Below, piece by piece: positions 25,181-32,342 of a DNA stretch of 35,727 nt. Position 1 is the first letter of the stretch. Each line of letters starts with the position of its first letter. Made by a program: the position numbers and the translations under genes. The notes below the pieces were generated by a model. It did no database searches. It saw only the letters and a program-made list of their open reading frames with translations, and was not told the DNA's origin. The stretch covers positions 1 to 35,727 of the forward strand of contig NZ_JANXUQ010000098.1 in NCBI RefSeq assembly GCF_025356155.1. Reading direction: 5' to 3'. The DNA is from Rhodoferax sp. (GTDB lineage: Bacteria > Pseudomonadota > Gammaproteobacteria > Burkholderiales > Burkholderiaceae_C).

Positions 25181-26905
25181 CTAAAACGTTTCCCAGTCGT
25201 CATCGCCACCGGCGGGGGCCTTGGCGCGCGCCGTAACAGCGGGTTTGGGCAGGGCGGTGACTGGTACGGGCTTGTTTACGGTCGGTTTGGGCCCCGAGGC
25301 GGCTGTGCGCTGGACAGTGTTGGCTCTGGCCGCTGACGGTGTACGCGTAGCAGTGTGCCTGGAGCGGTCAAAGCCACCGTCGTCGACTTTGAATTCAGCC
25401 ACCACTTGAACAAGATCCTGGGCTTGGCTCTTCAGGCTGCTGGCAGCGGCGGCCATTTGCTCGACCAGCGCGGCGTTTTGTTGTGTGGCTTGGTCCATCT
25501 GCATGACCGCTTCGCCCACCTGCTGCACCCCCGTGCTTTGCTCGCCGCTGGCCGCGCTGATCTCGCCCATGATGTCGGTCACGCGTTTGATGCTGTCCAC
25601 CACTTCCTTCATCGTGCTGCCGGCCTGGTCAACCAAGGCCGTGCCGTGGCCTACGCGCTCCACACTGGCGCCGATCAATGATTTGATTTCCTTGGCAGCT
25701 TCCGCGGAGCGTCCGGCCAGTGAACGCACTTCGCTGGCAACCACGGCAAAGCCGCGACCCTGTTCGCCCGCGCGGGCCGCCTCCACTGCCGCGTTCAAAG
25801 CCAGGATATTGGTCTGGAAGGCAATGCCGTCGATGACGCTGATGATGTCCGATATCTTGCGGCTGGACTCGTTGATGCCTTTCATGGTCTGGACCACCTG
25901 GTCCACCACAATGCCGCCCTGCACCGCCACGCTGGACGCGCTTTGCGCCAATTGGTTGGCCTGACGGGCGCTGTCGGCGTTTTGTTTGACGGTTGTACCC
26001 AGCTCTTCCATGGAGGCTGCGGTTTCCTCCAGCGCGCTGGCCTGCTGTTCGGTGCGCGCCGACAAATCGTTATTCCCCTGGGCAATCTCGGCGCTGGCGG
26101 TGGCCACGCTTTCGGACCCCTGGCGCACATTGGTCACCAGTTTGGCCAAGCTGCCCTGCATGTCCTGCAAGGATTGCAGCAGCGCGGCAATCTCGTCCTT
26201 GCCGCGGACATCGATGGTGTTGTTCAGTTGGCCGTGTGCGACCTTGTCCGCCAGTTCCACGGCGCGCGCCAGGGGCAGCACAATTTGACGGCTGAGCCAG
26301 ACGCCGCCCGCCATGCCCAGCGCAGCGCCCGCCACCATGACGACCATAGCCAGCAGGGTGGCGCTATCCGCATCCTTGCTGGCGGCGGCCGAGATTGTGG
26401 TTTTTGTCTTAGAGAGTTTGTCTTTGAGTTCGGACATCAGTGCCCCTGATGCCCGGTCCTTACCGCGGGCTGCCTTGTCTCCAACTGCGGGGTCGAAAGC
26501 CGCTGCCTTGAATTCTTCAAAGGCTTTTTTATAGGCCTCGCCCACCACGGGCACGGCCTGATCCAGTTTTTTCAGTGTGGCTTTGGACTCGCTGTCCAAG
26601 TCCATCTTGTCCAACTCTTTCAATCCTTCTTGCACCTCTCTCATCTCCTTGAGATGCGAAGCCCAGTATTTATCCAGGTCTGCGGGTTCTTTGCCACGTA
26701 ACAACACGTTTTTCCACTCCTGGATGGCCGTGGAGAACTTGGCGTCGATCAGAGCCACTTTTTCGTTGGCCGCTACGGTGGACAGTACCTTGATTTCATA
26801 CACATCGAGCGCCGCGTTCAGTCTGGAGATGCCAAACATGCCTCCCAAAAAAAGCAGCCCCAGTGCGAGGGCAAAGGCCAAGGGAAGTTTGAGGCGGAGT
26901 TTCAT
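25181..26905 (-). CDS. Methyl-accepting chemotaxis protein
   Basis: Second chemoreceptor, 574 residues. TM1 is at about 9-31, a Lys/Glu-rich helical periplasmic domain at about 32-182, and TM2 at 183-205, followed by HAMP and a signalling domain with the same hairpin tip ([20 protein letters not shown]) as the receptor at 11886-13673. It also ends in GGDDDWETF, the CheR/CheB tether. Start 26905 is preferred for its AGGG 8 nt upstream and MKLRLKLP membrane-entry sequence; an in-frame ATG at 26935 is the alternative. The sensor domain differs from the first receptor, so the ligand should differ. Confidence 0.95.
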   Translation of the reverse strand: MKLRLKLPLAFALALGLLFLGGMFGISRLNAALDVYEIKVLSTVAANEKVALIDAKFSTAIQEWKNVLLRGKEPADLDKYWASHLKEMREVQEGLKELDKMDLDSESKATLKKLDQAVPVVGEAYKKAFEEFKAAAFDPAVGDKAARGKDRASGALMSELKDKLSKTKTTISAAASKDADSATLLAMVVMVAGAALGMAGGVWLSRQIVLPLARAVELADKVAHGQLNNTIDVRGKDEIAALLQSLQDMQGSLAKLVTNVRQGSESVATASAEIAQGNNDLSARTEQQASALEETAASMEELGTTVKQNADSARQANQLAQSASSVAVQGGIVVDQVVQTMKGINESSRKISDIISVIDGIAFQTNILALNAAVEAARAGEQGRGFAVVASEVRSLAGRSAEAAKEIKSLIGASVERVGHGTALVDQAGSTMKEVVDSIKRVTDIMGEISAASGEQSTGVQQVGEAVMQMDQATQQNAALVEQMAAAASSLKSQAQDLVQVVAEFKVDDGGFDRSRHTATRTPSAARANTVQRTAASGPKPTVNKPVPVTALPKPAVTARAKAPAGGDDDWETF

Positions 26906-27010
26906 GGTGACACCCTTGTCAGGTGGATTCAGCATTCAGACGTGTACGACCAGACTCTAGTCTTATTTTGTAAGTTTGTGTTGCGGAATTTTCTGCACCA
27001 AAAGGGCGTT

Positions 27011-27043
27011 AAAAAAGCCCGTGGGCGGTTGGCCGACGGGCTT
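27011..27043 (-). terminator. Rho-independent terminator of the chalcone-isomerase-like gene
   Basis: On the minus strand AAGCCCGT (27043-27036) pairs with ACGGGCTT (27022-27015), and a run of T follows (27016-27011). It lies about 20 nt after the stop at 27065. Stem, loop and T-tract are all present, making this the clearest intrinsic terminator in the window. Confidence 0.88.
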
Positions 27044-27064
27044 GTTGGGGAGCAGTGTGGATTG

Positions 27065-27649
27065 CTACTTGGTACCCAACATCGCGTCTTTGAGCATGTA
27101 ATCCGCAGGCGAACTACCGAGCCATATGGACATCATGGCTTTGTAAAAGTCGGGCGATGTGAAAGGCTCTCCTTGCACCGTGCCTTTCGCGGTCACGACC
27201 ATACCGGTGCCAGGAATCCAGTCGATTGTGATGACATCGCCCGGTATCAAAACCTTGTTGACGGTGAAGATTTCCCCCATGCGTATCAGGCCGGGAACCA
27301 GTTTGGAAACTTCGGACTTCGGAACATTGTCTTCTACGCCCCGGGTTAGCAGTTTTCCAAAGGGACCTGCTTCCACTTCGCGCAGCATGGTCATGGACAG
27401 GCGCTTGGGGCCGGGTGCTGCCACCAACTCCTCCAGCGAGCTGACTTTTTTGCTGGTGTAGAGATCGCCTACATAGACTTTGAACGGGCCTTTGTAACGC
27501 GTGCCAGCACCGTTGAGCTGTAAAGTTGCGCCGCCCACGACGGCAGTTTCCTGCACTTTGACGCCGTGGATGACGAGGGGCGCTGCCCAAGCGCTGACAC
27601 CCACCAGCAGAGCCGCAGCAGTTATGAAAAGTTGTTGAGTCAGGCGCAT
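27065..27649 (-). CDS. Chalcone isomerase-like exported protein (PF16036-type)
   Basis: 194-residue protein with a signal peptide (MRLTQQLFITAAALLVGVSA, cleaved after A-W-A) and the bacterial chalcone_isomerase-like domain (YKGPFKVYVGDLYTSKK, then FTVNKVLIPGDVITIDWIPG and FYKAMMSIWLG). The plant enzyme cyclises chalcones; the bacterial periplasmic relatives have no assigned substrate, so no reaction is claimed. ATG 27649 has GGAG 5 nt upstream; an in-frame ATG at 27664 is less likely. A perfect palindrome sits 21 nt before the start, pointing to control by a dimeric repressor, and a strong terminator follows the stop. Confidence 0.85.
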   Translation of the reverse strand: MRLTQQLFITAAALLVGVSAWAAPLVIHGVKVQETAVVGGATLQLNGAGTRYKGPFKVYVGDLYTSKKVSSLEELVAAPGPKRLSMTMLREVEAGPFGKLLTRGVEDNVPKSEVSKLVPGLIRMGEIFTVNKVLIPGDVITIDWIPGTGMVVTAKGTVQGEPFTSPDFYKAMMSIWLGSSPADYMLKDAMLGTK

Positions 27650-27666
27650 GGAATCTCCATTCAAAA

Positions 27667-27686
27667 AAAGGAACGATCGTTCTTTT
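27667..27686. promoter_or_regulatory. Palindromic operator upstream of the chalcone-isomerase-like gene
   Basis: Perfect 12-bp palindrome GAACGATCGTTC (27671-27682) within a 20-bp near-palindrome (27667-27686, one mismatched pair). Sites of this size and symmetry are typical of TetR-family repressors. No tetR-type gene is in the window, so the regulator would be encoded elsewhere. Confidence 0.65.
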
Positions 27687-27742
27687 AATGCGCCTATTCT
27701 GCGCCGTTTACAACTGGTAACACCCTAGGGTTTTCGCGGAGA

Positions 27743-27770
27743 TTGCTACCAACAACGGGCCAAATATAGA
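27743..27770 (+). promoter_or_regulatory. Candidate sigma-70 promoter of the trp operon
   Basis: TTGCTA (27743-27748) and TATAGA (27765-27770) with a 16-nt spacer, each 4 of 6 to consensus. Transcription would begin near 27777, about 20 nt before the leader peptide start. This is the best-placed candidate ahead of the leader, but the boxes are weak. Confidence 0.4.
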
Positions 27771-27799
27771 CACACCGGCTGGTTTGATACACTGAGGGC

Positions 27800-27904
27800 A
27801 TGTTCGTTCATCATATTTTTTTGACGGGTTGTAGCGACCGGGGAGCCTGGCCCTGGCGTACGCTGACCGTTATGCCTGAACCCGTGACTGCCGCACGCGC
27901 CTGA
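27800..27904 (+). CDS. trpL: trp operon leader peptide with two Trp codons
   Basis: 34-codon open frame starting MFVHHIFLTG and containing W17-P-W19, ending at TGA 27902-27904. GAGGG lies 4 nt before the ATG. Trp is the rarest residue and two codons within three positions, 200 nt ahead of trpE, is what an attenuation leader looks like. The RNA just after the Trp codons (27861-27869) can pair perfectly with 27913-27921. A ribosome stalled at the Trp codons would cover the first arm. The peptide itself probably has no function beyond ribosome positioning. Confidence 0.68.
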   Translation: MFVHHIFLTGCSDRGAWPWRTLTVMPEPVTAARA

Positions 27905-27921
27905 TTGTCAGGCGGTCAGCG
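27861..27921 (+). promoter_or_regulatory. Candidate trp attenuator hairpins
   Basis: CGCTGACCG (27861-27869) pairs with CGGTCAGCG (27913-27921), 9 bp perfect, starting 4 nt after the second leader Trp codon. A short perfect hairpin GCCTGA-TTG-TCAGGC (27899-27913) overlaps the leader stop codon and shares base 27913 with the long stem. No T-tract follows, so the terminating structure, if any, is not a textbook one. Confidence 0.5.
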
Positions 27922-28031
27922 GGCGTTGTCACCCGGTTCTGCGCGAACAAGCGGCACGGACCTCCACTCCGACATCTTGCGCGCACCAGTCTCTCCCCGG
28001 GCCTGCCTTGGGGAATCGGTTTGAATAGAAC

Positions 28032-28057
28032 GCGCGCCCAGCTTTGCACGGGCGCGC
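28032..28057 (+). promoter_or_regulatory. Strong GC hairpin just ahead of trpE
   Basis: GCGCGCCC (28032-28039) and GGGCGCGC (28050-28057) form an 8-bp perfect stem with a 10-nt loop, about 45 nt before the trpE start. There is no following T-tract. It may be the end structure of the leader RNA or affect trpE translation. Confidence 0.5.
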
Positions 28058-28102
28058 AGGTGGCAGCCGGTGCCGCCTTGCAAGATGAGAGGACCGCAAT
28101 CC

Positions 28103-29638
28103 GTGATTTCCGAATCTGAATTCCAAACCCTGGCCGCCCAGGGGTTCAACCGCATCCCGCTGATGGCCCAGGCTTTTGCCGACCTAGAGACGCCGTTATC
28201 CCTGTACCTGAAGCTGGCCCACATGCCAGGTGAGGCCGCGGTGCTGGACCCCAACAGTGGCAAGTACAGTTTTCTGCTGGAGTCAGTGGTCAGTGGTGAT
28301 CGCTTGGGGCGCTACAGCTTCATCGGCCTGCCAGCGCGCACGCTGGTGCGTGCTTGCGGCTTTGGCGCCAACGCCGTGACCGAGGTGGTGACGGATGGCG
28401 TGGTGGTAGAGGCATCCACCGCCAACCCACTGGATTTCATTGCCAGCTACCAAACACGCTTCAAGGTAGCGCTGCGCCCCGGGCTGCCCCGCTTTTGCGG
28501 CGGGCTGGCGGGCTACTTTGGCTACGATGCCGTGCGCTATATCGAGAAGAAGCTGGAAGCCACCTGCCCCCCCGACGAATTGGGTTGCCCCGACATCCTG
28601 CTGTTGCAATGTGAAGAGCTGGCCGTCATCGACAACCTGTCGGGCAAGCTGCACCTGATCGTGTACGCCGATCCTGGCCAGCCCAATGCCTACGCGCTTG
28701 GCGGCCAGCGCCTGCGTGAACTTAAAGAGCGCCTGGCCCAGGCCGTGCGCATTCCGGCCGTCAAACCCACGCAGAGCCACCCGGCCCAGCGCGACTTTGC
28801 CAAGGCCGACTACATCGCCGCAGTGGAGCGGGCCAAGGAGCTGATCGCCGGGGGCGACTTCATGCAGGTCCAGGTAGGACAGCGCATTAAGAAACGCTAC
28901 ACCGAGTCACCGCTGAGTTTGTACCGGGCGCTGCGTTCGCTGAACCCCAGCCCGTACATGTACTACTACCACTTTGGCGACTTCCATGTGGTGGGGGCGT
29001 CGCCAGAGATTCTGGTGCGCCAAGAGTTGGTTACCGCTGGGGATGCAGTTTCAACAAAAGTAACCATTCGACCCCTAGCGGGCACGCGCCCCCGTGGCGC
29101 CACGCCCGAGCTGGACAAGGTCGCCGAAGAAGAACTGGTCAGCGACCCTAAGGAGCGTGCCGAACACGTGATGCTGATCGATCTGGCGCGCAACGACATC
29201 GGCCGCATCGCCCAGATCGGCAGCGTCAAGGTGTCGGACGCGTTCTGTGTGGAACGCTACAGCCACGTCATGCACATCGTCAGCAATGTCGAAGGCACGC
29301 TCTTACCCGGCATGACCAGCATGGACGTGCTCAAGGCCACCTTCCCCGCGGGCACGTTGACCGGCGCGCCCAAGGTGCACGCCATGGAGCTGATCGACCA
29401 GCTGGAACCCACCAAACGCGGCCTGTACGGCGGTGCCTGTGGCTACCTGAGCTACGCCGGTGATATGGACGTGGCCATTGCCATCCGCACCGGCATCATC
29501 AAGAACCAGACCCTGTATGTGCAGGCGGCAGCCGGAGTGGTGGCCGACAGCCTGCCGGAGCTGGAATGGAAAGAAACAGAGGCCAAGGCGCGCGCGTTAC
29601 TGCGGGCAGCAGAACTGGTCGAAGAGGGATTGGAATAG
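28103..29638 (+). CDS. trpE: Anthranilate synthase component I
   Basis: Converts chorismate and ammonia to anthranilate with TrpG, the first step of tryptophan synthesis. The 511-residue protein shows the chorismate-utilising fold: SPEILVR, TIRPLAGTRPRG, LVSDPKERAEHVMLIDLARND, YSHVMHIVS and FPAGTLTGAPKVHAMELIDQLE. The N terminus keeps the feedback-site region (LEX-type sequence near SGKYSFLLESV). A GTG start at 28103 gives ISESEFQTLAAQGFNRIPL, the usual beginning, with GAGAGGA about 8 nt upstream; an ATG at 28085 in frame is the alternative. It is followed after 4 nt by a chorismate mutase gene. Confidence 0.96.
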   Translation: MISESEFQTLAAQGFNRIPLMAQAFADLETPLSLYLKLAHMPGEAAVLDPNSGKYSFLLESVVSGDRLGRYSFIGLPARTLVRACGFGANAVTEVVTDGVVVEASTANPLDFIASYQTRFKVALRPGLPRFCGGLAGYFGYDAVRYIEKKLEATCPPDELGCPDILLLQCEELAVIDNLSGKLHLIVYADPGQPNAYALGGQRLRELKERLAQAVRIPAVKPTQSHPAQRDFAKADYIAAVERAKELIAGGDFMQVQVGQRIKKRYTESPLSLYRALRSLNPSPYMYYYHFGDFHVVGASPEILVRQELVTAGDAVSTKVTIRPLAGTRPRGATPELDKVAEEELVSDPKERAEHVMLIDLARNDIGRIAQIGSVKVSDAFCVERYSHVMHIVSNVEGTLLPGMTSMDVLKATFPAGTLTGAPKVHAMELIDQLEPTKRGLYGGACGYLSYAGDMDVAIAIRTGIIKNQTLYVQAAAGVVADSLPELEWKETEAKARALLRAAELVEEGLE

Positions 29639-29642
29639 AACT

Positions 29643-29969
29643 ATGAGCAAGCAAGCAATTGAGCAGGTGCAGCACTGCACCACCATGACCGATGTGCGCC
29701 GCTGTGTCGACGCTCTGGACGACCTGTTGGTGCCACTGCTGGTGCAGCGCAGCGGCTACATGACCCAGGCCGCCCGCATCAAGCAGGAAGAAAACCAGGT
29801 GCGGGATGAAGCACGCATCCAAACGATAGCCGACCGGGTGCGCGCACAGGCGTTGGCTGAAGGGGGTGAGCCCGCCGTCATCGAGGCCATTTATCGCAGC
29901 ATGATGGAAGTCTGCATTTCTTTTGAGCACCGCGAGTTTGCGCGGCTGCGGCAAGGAGAAACGGCATGA
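29643..29969 (+). CDS. Chorismate mutase (AroQ class)
   Basis: 108-residue all-helical protein of the AroQ type, expected to turn chorismate into prephenate for Phe and Tyr. The ordered features are an N-terminal helix with [20 protein letters not shown], then [18 protein letters not shown] with the Arg/Lys/Asp pattern of the active site, and a last helix ending FEHREFAR. Isochorismate-pyruvate lyase (PchB) has the same fold and cannot be fully excluded. It lies 4 nt after trpE and overlaps trpG by 4 nt (ATGA), so both enzymes competing for chorismate are made from one message. Confidence 0.88.
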   Translation: MSKQAIEQVQHCTTMTDVRRCVDALDDLLVPLLVQRSGYMTQAARIKQEENQVRDEARIQTIADRVRAQALAEGGEPAVIEAIYRSMMEVCISFEHREFARLRQGETA

Positions 29970-30544
29970 AGTTGCTGATGATCGACAACTACGACAGTTT
30001 TACCTACAACATCGTCCAGTACTTTGGTGAACTGGGCGCCGAAGTAGAGGTCTTCCGCAACGACGAGATCACGGTGGAAGGCATTGCCGAGCGTCGCCCG
30101 GACCGCCTGGTGGTTTCGCCCGGCCCCTGTTCCCCGGCCGAAGCGGGTATATCGGTGGCGGCTATCCAGCACTTTATGGGCAAGCTGCCCATTTTGGGCG
30201 TGTGTCTGGGCCACCAGAGCATTGGTGCGGCGCTGGGTGGCACCATCATCCGGGCGCAGCAACTCATGCACGGCAAAACCTCGGTGATCACGACGACACA
30301 AGAAGGTGTATTCGCCGGCCTGCCCAGACAGTTCACGGTCAACCGCTACCACTCGCTGGCGATCGATCGCCCCTCTTGCCCAAAGGAACTGGCCGTGACC
30401 GCCTGGACCGACGACGGTGAAATCATGGGCGTGCGCCACGCCGGCCTGGACCGCGCGGTGCGTGTGGAGGGCGTGCAGTTCCACCCCGAGTCCATACTCA
30501 CCGAGCATGGACATGCGATGCTGAAGAATTTTCTTTTACTATGA
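29966..30544 (+). CDS. trpG: Anthranilate synthase component II (glutamine amidotransferase)
   Basis: Supplies ammonia from glutamine to TrpE. The 192-residue class I amidotransferase has [27 protein letters not shown], the nucleophile Cys in [12 protein letters not shown] and the His-Glu pair in [17 protein letters not shown] lies 8 nt before the ATG. The last codon and TGA stop fall inside repeat copy B (30538-30585), which probably trimmed or replaced the original last few residues without touching the active site. Confidence 0.96.
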   Translation: MKLLMIDNYDSFTYNIVQYFGELGAEVEVFRNDEITVEGIAERRPDRLVVSPGPCSPAEAGISVAAIQHFMGKLPILGVCLGHQSIGAALGGTIIRAQQLMHGKTSVITTTQEGVFAGLPRQFTVNRYHSLAIDRPSCPKELAVTAWTDDGEIMGVRHAGLDRAVRVEGVQFHPESILTEHGHAMLKNFLLL

Positions 30545-30585
30545 AATTCATAGCTGCTAACGCAATGCTGACAAGGGCTAGAGGC
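30538..30585 (+). repeat. 48-bp repeat element, copy B (trpG stop / ltaE leader)
   Basis: ACTATG, 31 nt, then GGGCTAGAGGC. The copy supplies the trpG stop codon (TGA, 30542-30544) and fills the gap to ltaE, ending 4 nt before its ATG. AGAGG inside the right box (30580-30584) is the only plausible ribosome binding site for ltaE, 5 nt from the start. Confidence 0.85.
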
Positions 30586-30589
30586 CAAT

Positions 30590-31657
30590 ATGACTAATGA
30601 ACACCAGCCGAACGTGGTCGATCTGCGCAGCGACACGGTCACCCAGCCAACACCCGCCATGCGCGCGGCGATGATGGCCGCGCCTCTGGGCGATGACGTG
30701 TTTGCCGACGACCCCAGCGTCAACGCGCTGCAGGAAAAAATCGCCGCGCTGCTGGGTTTTGAGGCAGCGCTGTTCATGCCCACCGGCACACAAAGCAACC
30801 TGTGCGCCATCATGGCCCACTGCCAGCGCGGCGACGAATACATCGTCGGCCAGCTGGCCCACACCTATCGCTGGGAAGGCGGCGGCGCAGCCGTGCTGGG
30901 CAGCGTGCAGCCGCAGCCGATCGCCCATCAGCCAGACGGCACGCTGGCCTTGGCCGACATCGAAGCCGCTATCAAACCCGACGACGCCCACTTCGCCCGC
31001 AGCCGCCTGCTGACGCTGGAGAACACCATTGGCGGCAAGCTGCTGCCGTTTGACTATGTGCAGGCGGCGACCGCGTTGGCGAAAGAGCGCGGTTTGAACC
31101 GCCATCTGGACGGCGCGCGCTTGTTCAATGCAGCGACGGCGCAGGCGGCCAAGACGGGCGGCGACGTGTACCTGGAAGCCAGGCGCATCGCCCAGTGTTT
31201 TGACAGCGTCTCCGTGTGTTTCAGCAAGGGCCTGGGCGCACCGGTTGGCTCGGCGCTATGCGGCAGCCGCGAGCTGATCGCCCGCGCCCACCGCGTGCGC
31301 AAGATGGCTGGCGGTGGCATGCGCCAGGCGGGTGTGCTGGCTGCAGCGGCATCTTATGCGCTGGACCACCATGTGCTGCGGCTGGCGGACGACCACGCGC
31401 TGGCGCAGCGCATGGCCATCGGGCTGGCAGGCATAGACGGCCTGGCCGTGGAGGCACCGCAATCCAACATCGTGTTTGTCGATCTGGTAGGTGCCGCGCG
31501 CAGCCAGTCTGCCGCGTTGTTGGCATCCCTGGCAAAACAGGGCATACGCGCCACCGGCCTCTACCGTCTGCGCTTTGTGGCTCACTTGGATGTGGACGCC
31601 GAGGGTGTGGACCGCGCCGTGGCGGCCATACGCCAGTTTTTTGCGTCGACCCGCTAA
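30590..31657 (+). CDS. ltaE: Low-specificity L-threonine aldolase
   Basis: PLP enzyme that cleaves threonine or allo-threonine to glycine and acetaldehyde. The 355-residue protein has VDLRSDTVTQPTPAMRAAM, GDDVFADDPSVNALQ, the PTGTQSNLCA phosphate-binding region, HLDGARLFNA with the PLP Asp, and the Schiff-base Lys in SVCFSKGLGAPVGS. It interrupts the usual trpG-trpD order and is followed after 15 nt by an amino-acid exporter gene. Ribosome binding seems to come from repeat copy B. It is not needed for tryptophan synthesis; a link to threonine/glycine balance is inference. Confidence 0.94.
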   Translation: MTNEHQPNVVDLRSDTVTQPTPAMRAAMMAAPLGDDVFADDPSVNALQEKIAALLGFEAALFMPTGTQSNLCAIMAHCQRGDEYIVGQLAHTYRWEGGGAAVLGSVQPQPIAHQPDGTLALADIEAAIKPDDAHFARSRLLTLENTIGGKLLPFDYVQAATALAKERGLNRHLDGARLFNAATAQAAKTGGDVYLEARRIAQCFDSVSVCFSKGLGAPVGSALCGSRELIARAHRVRKMAGGGMRQAGVLAAAASYALDHHVLRLADDHALAQRMAIGLAGIDGLAVEAPQSNIVFVDLVGAARSQSAALLASLAKQGIRATGLYRLRFVAHLDVDAEGVDRAVAAIRQFFASTR

Positions 31658-31672
31658 GCAAGGAATCCAGAA

Positions 31673-32332
31673 ATGCCAATCGACCAACTGCTGTTGTTTG
31701 TAGCCGCTGGCTTGTTGCTGAACCTGACACCCGGGCCAGACGTGTTGTACATCGTGTCCAACGCCCTGCGCGGTGGCGCGAGGGTCGGCATGGTGGCGGC
31801 GCTGGGCATTACGGCTGGCTGCTTTGTCCACATCTTTGCCGCAGCCGTGGGGGTGAGTGCGCTGATGGCGGCGTCCGCCACCGCTTTCACCATCCTCAAG
31901 TGGCTGGGCGCGGCCTACCTGGTCTACGTGGGCGTGCAACTGCTGTTCTCCAAGGGCGTAAACGCTATTAAATTGGGAGCGCCTAACGCAGATTCCGCGA
32001 AGGCTACAGGCGGAAACGGCTATGACGCTATTTTCTTGCGCGGCTTCTGGACGAATGCTTTGAACCCCAAGGTGGCGCTGTTCTTTCTGGCCTTCTTGCC
32101 GCAGTTCATCGCGCCTACGGTAGAGCACAAACCCATGGCGTTTTTGCTGCTGGGTTTGCTGTTTAACTTTAATGGGCTGTGGGTAAACATCGGCTGGGCG
32201 CTGGCTGCAGCCTGGTTGGCCAACCGCGCATCGCTAGTGCACAAAAGCATGCATTGGTTGGACCGTTTTGCCGGCGCGATGTTCGTAGGATTCGGAATCA
32301 AACTGGCGCTCACACAGACGCCCAACGCATAA
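31673..32332 (+). CDS. LysE/RhtB-family amino-acid exporter
   Basis: 219-residue inner-membrane exporter with about six hydrophobic segments and the family motif [21 protein letters not shown]. Members export threonine, homoserine, lysine or similar compounds; the substrate here is not determined. AGGA precedes the ATG by 8 nt. Residues 98-113, in the cytoplasmic loop before [13 protein letters not shown], are encoded by repeat copy G and are hydrophilic and Ala/Gly-rich. Its position after ltaE suggests it might deal with threonine or a related amino acid (inference). Confidence 0.92.
   Translation: MPIDQLLLFVAAGLLLNLTPGPDVLYIVSNALRGGARVGMVAALGITAGCFVHIFAAAVGVSALMAASATAFTILKWLGAAYLVYVGVQLLFSKGVNAIKLGAPNADSAKATGGNGYDAIFLRGFWTNALNPKVALFFLAFLPQFIAPTVEHKPMAFLLLGLLFNFNGLWVNIGWALAAAWLANRASLVHKSMHWLDRFAGAMFVGFGIKLALTQTPNA
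31964..32011 (+). repeat. 48-bp repeat element, copy G (inside the exporter gene)
   Basis: GCTATT, 31 nt, then AGGCTACAGGC, with CTAACGCA in the centre as in copies B and C. It is read as [16 protein letters not shown] in a loop of the exporter, the same frame as copies C and F. The right box has two substitutions, making it a moderately diverged copy. Confidence 0.75.
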
Positions 32333-32342
32333 GGAAACCAGT

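Noticed and set aside
28032-28057. GC hairpin before trpE as a classical intrinsic terminator
   Set aside because: No T-tract follows the stem; kept only as a regulatory hairpin.
29020-29075. Apparent extra residues in TrpE before TIRPLAGTRPRG, with 'gatgcagtttcaac' like part of copy F
   Set aside because: Neither end box is present at the required spacing, so the match is probably chance.
30970-31017. Sequence in ltaE starting GCTATCAAACCC that resembles the left box of the 48-bp element
   Set aside because: The encoded residues (AIKPDDAHFARSR) are, from memory, conserved in threonine aldolases, and the right box GGGCTAG is missing at the fixed distance.
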